This document shows positions 44,243 to 52,629 of a stretch of DNA of 64,000 bases, piece after piece. Source of the DNA: JBBSOK01 sp965219125 (GTDB lineage Bacteria; Bacteroidota; Bacteroidia; Flavobacteriales; Flavobacteriaceae). The stretch covers positions 682,001-746,000 of the forward strand of contig CBDCMO010000002.1 in NCBI GenBank assembly GCA_965219125.1, in the 5' to 3' direction. The translations under genes and the position numbers were made by a program. How positions within the stretch are numbered: the stretch's first letter is position 1; each line of letters opens with the position of its first letter. The notes below the pieces were generated by a model, which ran no database searches, had not been told where the DNA came from, and worked only from the letters and a program-made list of their open reading frames with translations.

Positions 44243-44291
44243 TACACTAAGGTTTTAGTGTATCGCTATTTCAGGACGGGACAAATATTAT

Positions 44292-44330
44292 AAATAAAAA
44301 ATCCGCTCGATTTTACAAATGAGCGGATTT
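44292..44330 (-). terminator. terminator of the desaturase gene
   Basis: Read on the minus strand, a 10-bp stem (AAATCCGCTC / GAGCGGATTT) with a 12-base loop ends in TTTTTTATTT, 16 bases after the desaturase stop. The IS3 element is inserted immediately beyond it. Confidence 0.85.
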
Positions 44331-44345
44331 ATTTGGAAGTAATAT

Positions 44346-45101
44346 TTAAATATCCCTTTGCACAACAATCGTACTAGGTTTCAATTTTATGAGTCTCAAT
44401 GAATGTAATACTTGCATAATTTTATAAGTAACATCCAACTCGTGCCAACGCACGCCACCAAAGTTCGCTCTACTTGCGTGTTTGTGATGATTGTTATGAT
44501 AACCTTCGCCCATCATTAAAAAGTCGAAAGGCAACAAATTTTTTGACGTATCCTTAGATTTAAAATTTACATATCCGTAAATATGTGCATACCAATTAAT
44601 GATTACTCCGTGAATAGGCGCCATAAAAAGTGCAACCGGAAATAGCAACCATTGCCACCAAGCAGTTGCAAAATAAAAGAAAAAGGCAAAATATAAAACG
44701 CCCCAAATAATTCTTGAAAAATAAGAGCTTGCGAAATTGTCAAAGCGCTCCCATTGCGGTACGTTTTTGGTGAATTTATCTTCAACCTTTATTCGTTTCT
44801 TATTAATATCTGCATAAATGTTTTTTGTTCTCCACATCATTGAAAAGACACTCGCATCGTACTTTGGGGAATGCGGATCTTCTTCTGTATCTGCAAATGC
44901 GTGGTGCATACGGTGCATAACGCCGTAACCGTAAGCGCTTAAATAATTTGAACCTTGAAAAAACCAAGTTAGTATAAAAGTTATTTTTTCAGTTATTTTA
45001 GGCATTGTGAATGATGCGTGTGCCGCGTAACGGTGCAGAAAGAAGGTCTGAAAAAACAAACCACCATACCAAAGCACGACTATAAATATTAAAATTGTCA
45101 T
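44346..45101 (-). CDS. membrane fatty acid (acyl-CoA/acyl-lipid) desaturase
   Basis: A 251-residue di-iron membrane desaturase of the delta-9 type. The three histidine boxes are present: HRYAAH (about residues 23-28), HRMHH (about 62-66) and HNNHH (about 198-202), embedded among four hydrophobic helices. It introduces a double bond into membrane fatty acyl chains with oxygen. It has a good promoter of its own and a terminator; a Crp-like regulator gene lies just upstream on the same strand. Confidence 0.93.
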   Translation of the reverse strand: MTILIFIVVLWYGGLFFQTFFLHRYAAHASFTMPKITEKITFILTWFFQGSNYLSAYGYGVMHRMHHAFADTEEDPHSPKYDASVFSMMWRTKNIYADINKKRIKVEDKFTKNVPQWERFDNFASSYFSRIIWGVLYFAFFFYFATAWWQWLLFPVALFMAPIHGVIINWYAHIYGYVNFKSKDTSKNLLPFDFLMMGEGYHNNHHKHASRANFGGVRWHELDVTYKIMQVLHSLRLIKLKPSTIVVQRDI

Positions 45102-45116
45102 TTGCTATTTTTTTTA

Positions 45117-45147
45117 CAAAAGTACTTGCAAAAGCTAAGCCAAACAA
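45117..45147 (-). promoter_or_regulatory. promoter of the desaturase gene
   Basis: On the minus strand TTG (45147-45145), 20 bases, then TACTTTTG (45124-45117), a full match to TTG...TAnnTTTG placed 16 bases before the ATG at 45101. Confidence 0.6.
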
Positions 45148-45157
45148 TGAACCTGAA

Positions 45158-45730
45158 TCAAATAATACGTTTGCGAATTCTGCTTAAAGCTTGCGGAGTA
45201 ACACCAATATACGAGCTCACATACTTTAAAGGAATTATATTTATTAATTCGCGGCGTTCCTTAAAAAGTTTTAAATAACGCTCTTCGGCAGATTCGTTTA
45301 AGAGGGATTGTTCTCTTTTGGATTTTATAAGAAAAAGTCTTTCAGCCGTTAGCCTGCCTATTAAATTACCGAATTGTGTATTGATATAAACCTCTTGCAA
45401 ATCGTTATAAGAAATACTATACATTCTTGTTTCAGAAAGCGTTTCTAATTCATATAATGAAGGTTTTCTTGTAAGAAAAGAATCGTAGGCACTAATAAAT
45501 TGATTTTTAAAACTGAAACCAAAAGTTACTTCCTTTTCTACAAATTCTTTTGGTAAATAGAGCCTGACAACGCCACTTTCGATAAATGAAATATAGTTTG
45601 CCACTTCACCAAGCTTCAAAAAAACGGTTTTCTTTTTAAAGTTTTTTTCAATTAATCTGGAAGAAAAGTATTTCCAATCTGCATCAGATATTTTTGAAAT
45701 GGCTTCAATGTGTTTTCGGATAAATTGCAT
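45158..45730 (-). CDS. Crp/Fnr-family transcriptional regulator
   Basis: A 190-residue protein with an N-terminal cyclic-nucleotide-binding-type beta fold (VFLKLGEVANYISFIESGVVRLYL region, about residues 35-60) and a C-terminal helix-turn-helix ending KYVSSYIGVTPQALSRIRKRI (about residues 168-188). The usual phosphate-binding RxS of true cAMP binders is not evident, as in many Bacteroidota members of this family whose ligand is unknown. It precedes the desaturase gene by 56 bases on the same strand, but the desaturase has its own promoter. Confidence 0.87.
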   Translation of the reverse strand: MQFIRKHIEAISKISDADWKYFSSRLIEKNFKKKTVFLKLGEVANYISFIESGVVRLYLPKEFVEKEVTFGFSFKNQFISAYDSFLTRKPSLYELETLSETRMYSISYNDLQEVYINTQFGNLIGRLTAERLFLIKSKREQSLLNESAEERYLKLFKERRELINIIPLKYVSSYIGVTPQALSRIRKRII

Positions 45731-45846
45731 TTATAATTTAAATATTTTAAATTTTCTATTTCAATTTTTTTTGTCAATGAGATTTACAAAACAGCCAAAA
45801 ATTTCGAAGTCACAACTGCAAACTGTCACTGCCACTGCCAACTTTC

Positions 45847-46686
45847 TTATGGCAGCCATTCTTTTTTAAAATTCGGCTTTCTTTTTTCCAAAAAAGCATC
45901 TCGGCCTTCTTTAGCTTCATCTGTCATATAGGCTAATCTTGTTGCTTCGCCCGCAAAAACTTGTTGGCCAACCATTCCATCATCTGTCAGATTCATTGCA
46001 AATTTTAGCATTTTAATTGATGTTGGGCTTTTTGCCAAAATCTCTTGTGCCCATTCAAAAGCAGTGTCTTCCAATTCATCGTGTGGTATTGCCGCGTTTA
46101 CCATTCCCATTTCGTAAGCTTCTTGTGCGCTGTAATTTCTTCCAAGAAAGAATATTTCGCGAGCCCGCTTCTGCCCGACCATTTTTGCTAAATAGGCGCT
46201 GCCGTAACCGCCGTCAAAACTTGTAACATCGGCATCGGTCTGTTTAAAAATTGCGTTTTCTTTGCTTGCCAAGGTTAAATCGCAAACCACATGTAAGCTA
46301 TGGCCACCGCCAACTGCCCAACCCGGAACAACACAAATTACCACTTTTGGCATAAAACGAATCAATCGCTGAACATCCAGAATATTTAAACGATGATAAC
46401 CATCTTCCCCAACGTAACCTTTATCGCCACGAGCTTTTTGATCGCCACCACTACAAAAACTATAAACTCCATCTTTAGTTGATGGACCTTCAGCCGAAAA
46501 TAAAACTACGCCAACGGTCGTATCTTCCTGCGCATCGTGAAATGCATCCAACAATTCTGCAGTCGTTTTTGGGCGAAAAGCATTGCGAACGTCTGGTCTA
46601 TTAAAGGCAATTCGGGCAACACCTTCAGATTTTTTATAAGTGATATCTGTATATTCCTTCACGGTTTTCCAGTTGGGAGAATTCAT
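45847..46686 (-). CDS. menB: 1,4-dihydroxy-2-naphthoyl-CoA synthase
   Basis: MenB closes the naphthoate ring of menaquinone from o-succinylbenzoyl-CoA. The protein, 279 residues from the ATG at 46686, is a crotonase-fold enzyme with RNAFRPKT near the N-terminus, CSGGDQKARG, the WAVGGGHSLH oxyanion region, DADVTSFDGGYGSAYLA and the C-terminal FLEKRKPNFKKEW ending typical of MenB. The upstream in-frame TTG lies inside a promoter element and was not used. Other menaquinone genes follow at 49311-52586 on the same strand, separated by three unrelated genes. Confidence 0.96.
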   Translation of the reverse strand: MNSPNWKTVKEYTDITYKKSEGVARIAFNRPDVRNAFRPKTTAELLDAFHDAQEDTTVGVVLFSAEGPSTKDGVYSFCSGGDQKARGDKGYVGEDGYHRLNILDVQRLIRFMPKVVICVVPGWAVGGGHSLHVVCDLTLASKENAIFKQTDADVTSFDGGYGSAYLAKMVGQKRAREIFFLGRNYSAQEAYEMGMVNAAIPHDELEDTAFEWAQEILAKSPTSIKMLKFAMNLTDDGMVGQQVFAGEATRLAYMTDEAKEGRDAFLEKRKPNFKKEWLP

Positions 46687-46704
46687 ATTTATTACATTTG
46701 TTTT

Positions 46705-46712
46705 CAAAGATA
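46705..46712 (-). promoter_or_regulatory. -7 promoter element of menB
   Basis: TATCTTTG (46712-46705 on the minus strand) matches TAnnTTTG and ends 18 bases before the menB ATG. No -33 TTG at the standard distance is obvious. Confidence 0.45.
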
Positions 46713-46785
46713 CAATTCCGAACCATTCCTAGAAAATTCGATAGAATTTTAGAAGGAATATATTTAATGAAATTCAATTTTAGCG

Positions 46786-47904
46786 ATGAAATCAATACTC
46801 TTATCCATCACATTATTTTTTACAATAATGCTGACTGCCCAAGAAGCTTACAAATTTAATACAATCACAGACCTTGAAGCAACGCCCGTAATTAGTCAAG
46901 GCGTTACCGGAACTTGCTGGAGTTTTAGTAGTACTTCGTTTTTGGAAAGTGAAATTATTAGGCTTACAGGCAAGAAAATTGACTTGAGCGAAATGTACCA
47001 AGTTCGAAATACTTATCCATTAAAAGCCGAAAACTTTATTATGCGTCAAGGAAAGGCGCAATTCAGCGAAGGCGGTTTGGCTCACGATGTATTAAATTCC
47101 GTAGCAAAAAACGGATTGATCCCTGAAGAAGCCTTCAGCGGTCTTTTTAACGGAGAAACAAACTATAATCACGCCGAACTTGTTGCCGTTTTAGAAGCAA
47201 TGGTTAAAACCTACGTTGACAATCCCGGCAGAAAATTGAGCAGTAAATGGAAACAAGCAATTGATGGCGTTTTAGACGCTTACATCGGTAAGAATGTAAC
47301 CAACTTTACTTTTGAAGGCAAACAATATACACCGCAGTCTTTTTTAGCGATGACGCAGATTAAGGCTGAAGATTACGTCAACATTACAAGCTTTACGCCA
47401 GCACCTTTTTATTCTAAATTTATTTTGAATGTGCCAGACAATTGGAGCAACGGCAGTTTTTATAATGTGCCATTAGACGAAATGATGGCAACAATTGATA
47501 ATGCACTTTCAAAAGGTTTCACTGTGGAATTGGATTGTGATGTAAGCGAAAGAACATTTTCATCGAAAGATGGCGTGGCAGTTATTCCAGAAAACGAAGA
47601 AAATAATATAAAAGCTTTGCAAGGTTTATATCCGGAGAAAAAAATTACTCAAGAATACAGACAAGAGGAGTTCGAAAATTATGACACAACCGATGACCAT
47701 TTAATGCACATTACCGGAAAGTTGAAAGACCAAAATGGAACTACATATTATAAAGTCAAAAATAGTTGGGGCACAGATGAAACCCGCAATGCTAATGGTG
47801 GTTATGTATATTTTAGTGAAGCTTATATGCGCTTAAAAGCAATAAGCATAACAGTTCACAAAGATGCAATCCCTAAAAACACAAGTTCAAAGTTGAATAT
47901 ATAA
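46786..47904 (+). CDS. secreted C1-family cysteine peptidase (bleomycin hydrolase/PepC-like)
   Basis: A 372-residue papain-fold peptidase with a signal peptide at residues 1-18 (MLTA cut). The oxyanion Gln and the nucleophile are in SQGVTGTCWSFSS (Cys44), the catalytic His in DDHLMHITG (about 307-315) and the Asn in VKNSWG (about 327-332). The large insertion between the two halves and the overall arrangement are those of bleomycin hydrolase/aminopeptidase C, but the signal peptide makes it periplasmic or exported. It is divergent from menB and may form a unit with the small secreted protein 54 bases downstream. Confidence 0.9.
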   Translation: MKSILLSITLFFTIMLTAQEAYKFNTITDLEATPVISQGVTGTCWSFSSTSFLESEIIRLTGKKIDLSEMYQVRNTYPLKAENFIMRQGKAQFSEGGLAHDVLNSVAKNGLIPEEAFSGLFNGETNYNHAELVAVLEAMVKTYVDNPGRKLSSKWKQAIDGVLDAYIGKNVTNFTFEGKQYTPQSFLAMTQIKAEDYVNITSFTPAPFYSKFILNVPDNWSNGSFYNVPLDEMMATIDNALSKGFTVELDCDVSERTFSSKDGVAVIPENEENNIKALQGLYPEKKITQEYRQEEFENYDTTDDHLMHITGKLKDQNGTTYYKVKNSWGTDETRNANGGYVYFSEAYMRLKAISITVHKDAIPKNTSSKLNI

Positions 47905-47943
47905 ATTATTGTGAATTTGGTGCAGTATTTGCAGACTACCCCT

Positions 47944-47951
47944 TAAATTTG
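47944..47951 (+). promoter_or_regulatory. -7 promoter element of the small secreted protein gene
   Basis: TAAATTTG matches TAnnTTTG and ends 7 bases before the ATG at 47959; TTTG at 47916-47919 (24-base spacing) could be the -33 element. The transcript would have almost no leader. Confidence 0.4.
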
Positions 47952-47958
47952 CCAATCT

Positions 47959-48426
47959 ATGAAGTTTCTTTTCGTCATTTTATGTTTTTCTCTTTCGGCC
48001 GCATCTTTCGGTCAAAATGACTTTGATACGCGATATTTCACAATAAGTCAGGGATCATTACCATCAATTCCAAGGGTTGATGAAGAGCCAAGTTTTTCTT
48101 TAACGAAGGCGCCGAGACTTAATTCAAAATTATATTCGCTTAAAGTTACAAAAGAAAATTACTGGCAACCGGTAGATATGGCTAGCGCCGTCGCTGAAAA
48201 TAATAATTTTATAGAATATCATTTAGATTTAAACAAACCCGAACCTAAAAAATCCGGAGTAAGTTTAAACTTTGGTGTTAATGAATATGGCTCGCCCAAT
48301 AAAACAAAAAATACGGTTTACGAAGAGCAGCGCGGTTGGTATGATATAAGACCTTATAATTATTCTTTGGGAAGATATTCACCCTATACGCAATACAGAC
48401 CTTATTATAATAGAATTGGAAACTAG
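47959..48426 (+). CDS. small secreted protein of unknown function
   Basis: A 155-residue protein with a signal peptide at 1-18 (ASFG cut). The mature part has no recognised domain: a region rich in Pro/Ser (about 25-60), a segment KENYWQPVDMASAV, and a Tyr/Arg/Pro-rich C-terminal tail (WYDIRPYNYSLGRYSPYTQYRP) that looks flexible and surface-exposed. It has its own promoter-like element and overlaps the end of the convergent cvfB gene by 4 bases. Probably a flavobacterial envelope protein; no function can be stated. Confidence 0.75.
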   Translation: MKFLFVILCFSLSAASFGQNDFDTRYFTISQGSLPSIPRVDEEPSFSLTKAPRLNSKLYSLKVTKENYWQPVDMASAVAENNNFIEYHLDLNKPEPKKSGVSLNFGVNEYGSPNKTKNTVYEEQRGWYDIRPYNYSLGRYSPYTQYRPYYNRIGN

Positions 48427-49265
48427 CTTTCCTTTAACTCTATCCCATCTTCTTTTAAATTAATCTGCTTGTCTTTATAAAGCGTTCCAATTGCTTTTTT
48501 AAAACTTTTCTTACTCATTCCCAACTCATCTTTAATAGTGTCCGGTTCAGATTTATCGTGAATTGGTAAAAAGCCGCCAGCAGCTTTTAATTCGTCTAAA
48601 ATAAAATTTGCGTTTGGCTCAATACTTCGGTAACCTGGCCTTTGTAGCACCAAATCAATCTTTTTATCTGGCCTTATATTTTTTATGAAGGCTTTAATTC
48701 TATCACCCGTCCTAATATCTTCAAAAATATCTTCACTGTAAATAAGCCCTTTATGAACGCCATTAATAATTACGTTTGCGCCTTTATCTGTTAAATGTGT
48801 GATTAGTACGTTTACTTCTTCAAAAGCTTCAACTGTTAATTCGTCATTTTGTACAAATCTGTTTGTTTTGCTTGAACCTACTAGACGGCTTGTTACCTCA
48901 TCTAAATACAAATAAACAATATACCAATTGCCAATTTTCATTGGGCGCGCTTGTTCCTTAAATGGAACAAAAAGTTGTTTTTCCAAGCCCCAATCCATAA
49001 ACGCTCCGTATTTTGTAACATCACTACAATGCAAATAACCGAACGTATTTAAATCTAAAAACGGTTTTAAGTTAGTCGCAATTGGTCTTTCCTCGTTATC
49101 TAAATATACAAAAACTGTTATTTCATCGCCAATTTCAAAAGTTTCCGGTTTGTATTTATGCGGTAACAAAACATCGTGATCTGGGTTTTCACCATCTCCC
49201 AAATAAAGTCCTGGGTCAGTATCTCGTAAAATGGTTAAGGTATTATATTCTCCTAGTTTCAGCAT
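48423..49265 (-). CDS. cvfB: S1-like RNA-binding protein of the CvfB family
   Basis: A 280-residue cytoplasmic protein with the CvfB layout: an N-terminal S1-like domain (LGEYNTLTILRDTDPGLYLG, residues 3-22 on), a second S1 domain (FGYLHCSDVTKYGAFMDWGL, about 83-102), a third (about 150-215) and a C-terminal winged-helix-like part (ILDELKAAGGFLPIHD ... KSFKKAIGTLYKDKQI). CvfB proteins bind RNA and influence expression of virulence or surface genes in Firmicutes; their role in Bacteroidota is unknown. A TAnnTTTG element (49277-49270) ends only four bases before the ATG. Confidence 0.9.
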   Translation of the reverse strand: MLKLGEYNTLTILRDTDPGLYLGDGENPDHDVLLPHKYKPETFEIGDEITVFVYLDNEERPIATNLKPFLDLNTFGYLHCSDVTKYGAFMDWGLEKQLFVPFKEQARPMKIGNWYIVYLYLDEVTSRLVGSSKTNRFVQNDELTVEAFEEVNVLITHLTDKGANVIINGVHKGLIYSEDIFEDIRTGDRIKAFIKNIRPDKKIDLVLQRPGYRSIEPNANFILDELKAAGGFLPIHDKSEPDTIKDELGMSKKSFKKAIGTLYKDKQINLKEDGIELKES

Positions 49266-49269
49266 TTGG

Positions 49270-49277
49270 CAAAGCTA
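49270..49277 (-). promoter_or_regulatory. -7 promoter element abutting the cvfB start
   Basis: TAGCTTTG on the minus strand ends four bases before the cvfB ATG at 49265, as at uvrA, and predicts a leaderless transcript. Confidence 0.4.
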
Positions 49278-49310
49278 TGGTTTTAAAATTTGGTTGTACG
49301 TTTTGTTTTT

Positions 49311-50975
49311 CTATCGAATAAATTTAAAATAATCCAACAAGATTTTATCATTCAGATCGGCAGGTGTAAATATTTCAAGCAATTGCGGCTTATTATTTTC
49401 TGAATAAAAGCTATCAATAATTGAAGTTAAACTAGCTTTATCAGTTGCTGAATGATATTCAAAATCATACATTTTACAAAGTTGCTCCGCGGTTAATGAA
49501 TGTTCGGTTTCAAAATAGGTTTTGAAGTTTTCTGAATTTTTATCGCCCGGCAAAATTCTGAAAATTCCACCGCCGTGATTGTTTATTACGATGATTTTAA
49601 AATTCTTCGGAATGTAATTATTCCACAGCGCATTGCTGTCGTATATAAAAGCAAGATCTCCCGTAATAAACACCGTTGGTTTTTCCGAAACTACCGCCGC
49701 GCCAATCGCTGTGCTCGTACAACCATCAATTCCGCTTGTACCACGATTACAATAAACATCTGTATTTTTATTCATTATGTATAATTGCGCATACCTAATT
49801 GTTGCGCTATTGGCAAGTTGAAGTTGCACGGCATTCGGCATTTTACCCAAAATTATTTCAAACGCCATAAAATCTGAATACGGTATTTCCTTTAAATAAT
49901 CAATATGCTTGGCAAGCCTTTTCTCTTTAATTGAAATCCAATCTTTCTGATAGCTACTTTCAACTTTTACTGAATCTGGCAATATAGCTTTCAAAAAAGT
50001 ATTCGCATCTGTTTTAAAATGCTCGTCTAGCACAAAAAAGGTGTCGTACGCTTTTTTTGAATCGACGTGAAAATGTTTTTGTGGTGAAAAAGTTCTAAGA
50101 AACGCCTTTATTTTTTTTGAAATAACCATTCCACCAAAAGTCAACAAGATTTCAGGTTGAAGATTTATAAAGTCTTCATCATTCAAAGGTGCAATCAATT
50201 GGTCAATTGCCGTAACAATATTTGAATGGTGCAAATTTGAAGTAGTTTCACTTAAAACCAGCACACTTTTGTCTTCGAGCAATTTTTCCAAAATTTGTTG
50301 CTCAATACTATTTGGCGGCAAAACTCCAACTAAAATCATTTTCTTTAAAGCTTTGTTCCAATTTTCAAGAAACGGATTCAAATCTTCCGAAAACTCAGTT
50401 TTCTCAGTTTCATATGGCACGTTTTGCGGATAGATCAACTTATTTTCAACAGTGTGGTAAAGCGGTTCAGAAAATGGACAATTAATATGTACTGGCCCAC
50501 TTATTTCTGAAGCTATATCAATAGCCGTGTTTATAAGTGTTTCATTTTCAATTTGAAAATTGTCACCCTCCTTACAATTTGCAGAATACAGAATGTGGTT
50601 TTTATACACATTTTCCTGTCTTATTGTTTGTCCATCGCCAATATCTAAATAGTCCGCCGGTCTATCTGCCGAAATTACGACGAGTGGAATATCGCTATAA
50701 AAAGCTTCAGCAATTGCTGGATAATAATTGAGCAAAGCAGAACCGGAAGTACTAACCAATGCTACAGGTTGTTTGGTTTGTTGTGCAATTCCCAACGCAA
50801 AAAATGCCGCGCAGCGCTCATCAACTATACTATAACAATTAAAAAAAGGATTTTCTGAAAATGTTACGGTTAGTGGCGCGCTTCTGCTACCCGGGGAAAT
50901 TATTATGTGTTTCAGATTTTTTGCCTCGCACAGCGCTACAATTGTTTGCGCTAAAATCTTATCTGAATATATCAT
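49311..50975 (-). CDS. menD: 2-succinyl-5-enolpyruvyl-6-hydroxy-3-cyclohexene-1-carboxylate synthase
   Basis: MenD, a thiamine diphosphate enzyme joining isochorismate and 2-oxoglutarate in menaquinone synthesis; 554 residues. Visible are ISPGSRSAPLT (about 25-35), the active-site Glu region of VDERCAAFFALG, CNRGTSGIDGCTSTAIGAA (about 408-426), and the thiamine motif GDLAF ... VINNHGGGIF. Lengths and motifs match MenD closely. It is downstream of the isochorismate synthase gene, 121 bases away, in the same menaquinone run. Confidence 0.95.
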   Translation of the reverse strand: MIYSDKILAQTIVALCEAKNLKHIIISPGSRSAPLTVTFSENPFFNCYSIVDERCAAFFALGIAQQTKQPVALVSTSGSALLNYYPAIAEAFYSDIPLVVISADRPADYLDIGDGQTIRQENVYKNHILYSANCKEGDNFQIENETLINTAIDIASEISGPVHINCPFSEPLYHTVENKLIYPQNVPYETEKTEFSEDLNPFLENWNKALKKMILVGVLPPNSIEQQILEKLLEDKSVLVLSETTSNLHHSNIVTAIDQLIAPLNDEDFINLQPEILLTFGGMVISKKIKAFLRTFSPQKHFHVDSKKAYDTFFVLDEHFKTDANTFLKAILPDSVKVESSYQKDWISIKEKRLAKHIDYLKEIPYSDFMAFEIILGKMPNAVQLQLANSATIRYAQLYIMNKNTDVYCNRGTSGIDGCTSTAIGAAVVSEKPTVFITGDLAFIYDSNALWNNYIPKNFKIIVINNHGGGIFRILPGDKNSENFKTYFETEHSLTAEQLCKMYDFEYHSATDKASLTSIIDSFYSENNKPQLLEIFTPADLNDKILLDYFKFIR

Positions 50976-50993
50976 GTGAAATTGAAGTTGATA

Positions 50994-51014
50994 CTTCGGC
51001 TACACTCAGTAACC
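50994..51014. repeat. decayed REP-like sequence between menD and menF
   Basis: CTTCGGCTACACTCAGTAACC resembles, with two or three changes, the CTTCGACTACGCTCAG palindrome unit widespread in Bacteroidota intergenic DNA. A better-preserved relative is at 55775-55805. Confidence 0.35.
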
Positions 51015-51096
51015 TTTGTATTTGAAATTTATGACTATTTTTTTATTTAAGTATAAAAATTGAATGATTACAAAGGTAGTCGGAATAGCAGAAATA

Positions 51097-52164
51097 CTAC
51101 AAAAATTCGTGTATTAGTTGCGACATTGTTTGCAGTTTATTTTGGGTTTCCTCCCACTCATCTTTAGGGATTGACGCAGCTGTAATTCCGCCGCCAGCAT
51201 AAATCGTTGTTATATTATTTTCAATCTTCATACAGCGCAGGTTTACGTATAGATTTGTTTTATTTTCAAATGAATTTATTACACCTAAAAATCCTGTATA
51301 AAATTCTCTTTTATAATTTTCATTTTGAAGTATGAAATTTTTGGCAAATAATCTGGAAACGCCACAAATTGCTGGTGTTGGATGAATAGCTTTAACCAAA
51401 TCTTCTAAAGAATTTTTACCTTTTTTTAATTTTCCAGAAATATCGGTTCTAATATGTACCATATTTCCGGCAATTTGATTGTAAGGTTTTGAAATTTCTA
51501 CATGGGAAATTATATTTTGTAGATTTTCTACAACTGTCTTTGTTACTAAAAGTTGTTCATCAATTTCTTTTTGACCCCAAACAATTTCTTCTTTTGAAGC
51601 TTTTTGTGTTCCGGCTAAAGACATTGTTTCAAAAGAATCATTGTTTATTTTCAGCAAAACTTCCGGTGTTGCACCGCACCATAAATTGGTTTTTGGATGA
51701 TACCAACAATATCTAAACGCATTTGCATGAACTGAAAATAATAATTCTAATAACTTTTCGATTTCAAAAACTTTGAGAAGGATTTCCTTTTTTCTTGAAA
51801 TAACAATCTTACTATTTTCTGTGGAATTAATTGCATTAACGGCAGCTTCAACCAAATTTATATGTGTAGATTTTTCAACTTCGGTCGCTTCAAAATTAGC
51901 TGTTTTTGGTAAAAATTTTTCTTCATTTATAATTTCAGCTGAAAAATTATCACTTTCCGAAAATGGCATAATTGGCGCATTTCCTTCATAATTAAAAGGA
52001 GCCAATACAAATCCATTTTCAGTTAAGGATTTTGAAACAAAAAGCTGATCGGAATTTTGAAAAGAAGCTTCAATTAAATTGCTGGAAAAATGCGAATAAA
52101 TTACAAAAGGCTGGTGATTTTTATAGGCTGCCGCTGCCATTTTGAATATTTGGGTTGGCGACAT
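51097..52164 (-). CDS. menF: isochorismate synthase
   Basis: A 355-residue chorismate-binding enzyme making isochorismate, the first step of menaquinone synthesis. The family core is present: WCGATPEVLLKI (about 168-179), MSLAGTQ, the general-acid region HIRTDISG and the C-terminal HPTPAICGVSR and REFYTGFLG stretches, with the metal-binding Glu in YVNLRCMKIENN and AGGGITAASIP. It starts 2 bases after the hotdog thioesterase gene. EntC-type use for a siderophore is unlikely because menD and menB are the neighbours. Confidence 0.93.
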   Translation of the reverse strand: MSPTQIFKMAAAAYKNHQPFVIYSHFSSNLIEASFQNSDQLFVSKSLTENGFVLAPFNYEGNAPIMPFSESDNFSAEIINEEKFLPKTANFEATEVEKSTHINLVEAAVNAINSTENSKIVISRKKEILLKVFEIEKLLELLFSVHANAFRYCWYHPKTNLWCGATPEVLLKINNDSFETMSLAGTQKASKEEIVWGQKEIDEQLLVTKTVVENLQNIISHVEISKPYNQIAGNMVHIRTDISGKLKKGKNSLEDLVKAIHPTPAICGVSRLFAKNFILQNENYKREFYTGFLGVINSFENKTNLYVNLRCMKIENNITTIYAGGGITAASIPKDEWEETQNKLQTMSQLIHEFL

Positions 52165-52166
52165 AT

Positions 52167-52586
52167 TTATTTTGGTAATGTTAGTGTAGTTAATTTAATG
52201 AGGGAAATAAGCTGGTTTTTTTCATCTTCAATGCGAATCTGCCATAATTGGGTGGTTCTACCTTTATGAATTATTGTCGCTTTGGCGTAAACAAAACCAT
52301 CGCGGACACTTTTAATATGGTTTGCCGCAATTTCCAAACCTCTAATAATAAAGTTTTTTTCGTCTAGAAAGATATAAGCGGCGGCACTTCCAACACTTTC
52401 TGCAAGTGCTACCGAAGCGCCGCCGTGCAAAATACCGTCCGGCTGATGAACTTTTGATGTAACGGGCATTTTGGCGACCAATGTATCTTCGCCAATGTCT
52501 ACAAAACTTATTTCTAAAGTTTCCATCAATGTATTTTTGCACATTTGGTTACACTTCAATAAAATTTCGGCTTTGCTTAATTTCAT
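52167..52586 (-). CDS. hotdog-fold thioesterase (PaaI family), likely DHNA-CoA thioesterase
   Basis: A 139-residue hotdog-fold protein with the PaaI/YdiI signature HQPDGILHGGASVALAESVGS (about residues 47-67; Glu as catalytic acid). It is the first gene of the unit with isochorismate synthase and menD, separated from the next by 2 bases. The menaquinone pathway needs a thioesterase for 1,4-dihydroxy-2-naphthoyl-CoA after MenB, and position plus family make this the candidate. Activity on phenylacetyl-CoA-type substrates cannot be excluded. Confidence 0.85.
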   Translation of the reverse strand: MKLSKAEILLKCNQMCKNTLMETLEISFVDIGEDTLVAKMPVTSKVHQPDGILHGGASVALAESVGSAAAYIFLDEKNFIIRGLEIAANHIKSVRDGFVYAKATIIHKGRTTQLWQIRIEDEKNQLISLIKLTTLTLPK

Positions 52587-52605
52587 ATTTAATCGTCTAA
52601 TTTTG
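52572..52605 (+). promoter_or_regulatory. candidate promoter of the alpha/beta hydrolase gene
   Basis: TTTG (52572-52575), 22 bases, then TAATTTTG (52598-52605), 24 bases before the ATG at 52630. The -33 part lies inside the start of the divergent thioesterase gene. Confidence 0.4.
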
Positions 52606-52629
52606 CATTTATAAAATTACAAATTAAGT

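Larger units (their letters stand above)
42891..44283 (-). mobile_element. complete IS3-family insertion sequence
   Basis: The element spans 1393 bases. Its ends are inverted repeats beginning TGTCCCGTCCT (42891) and, on the other strand, TGTCCCGTCCT from 44283, staying similar for about 25 bases. The flanks carry a direct repeat AAT (42888-42890 and 44284-44286), a 3-bp target duplication usual for IS3. It encodes orfA and an orfB in the -1 frame, with DDE residues intact, so it looks active and recently inserted. It landed directly behind the terminator of the desaturase gene and hits no gene. Confidence 0.92.
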
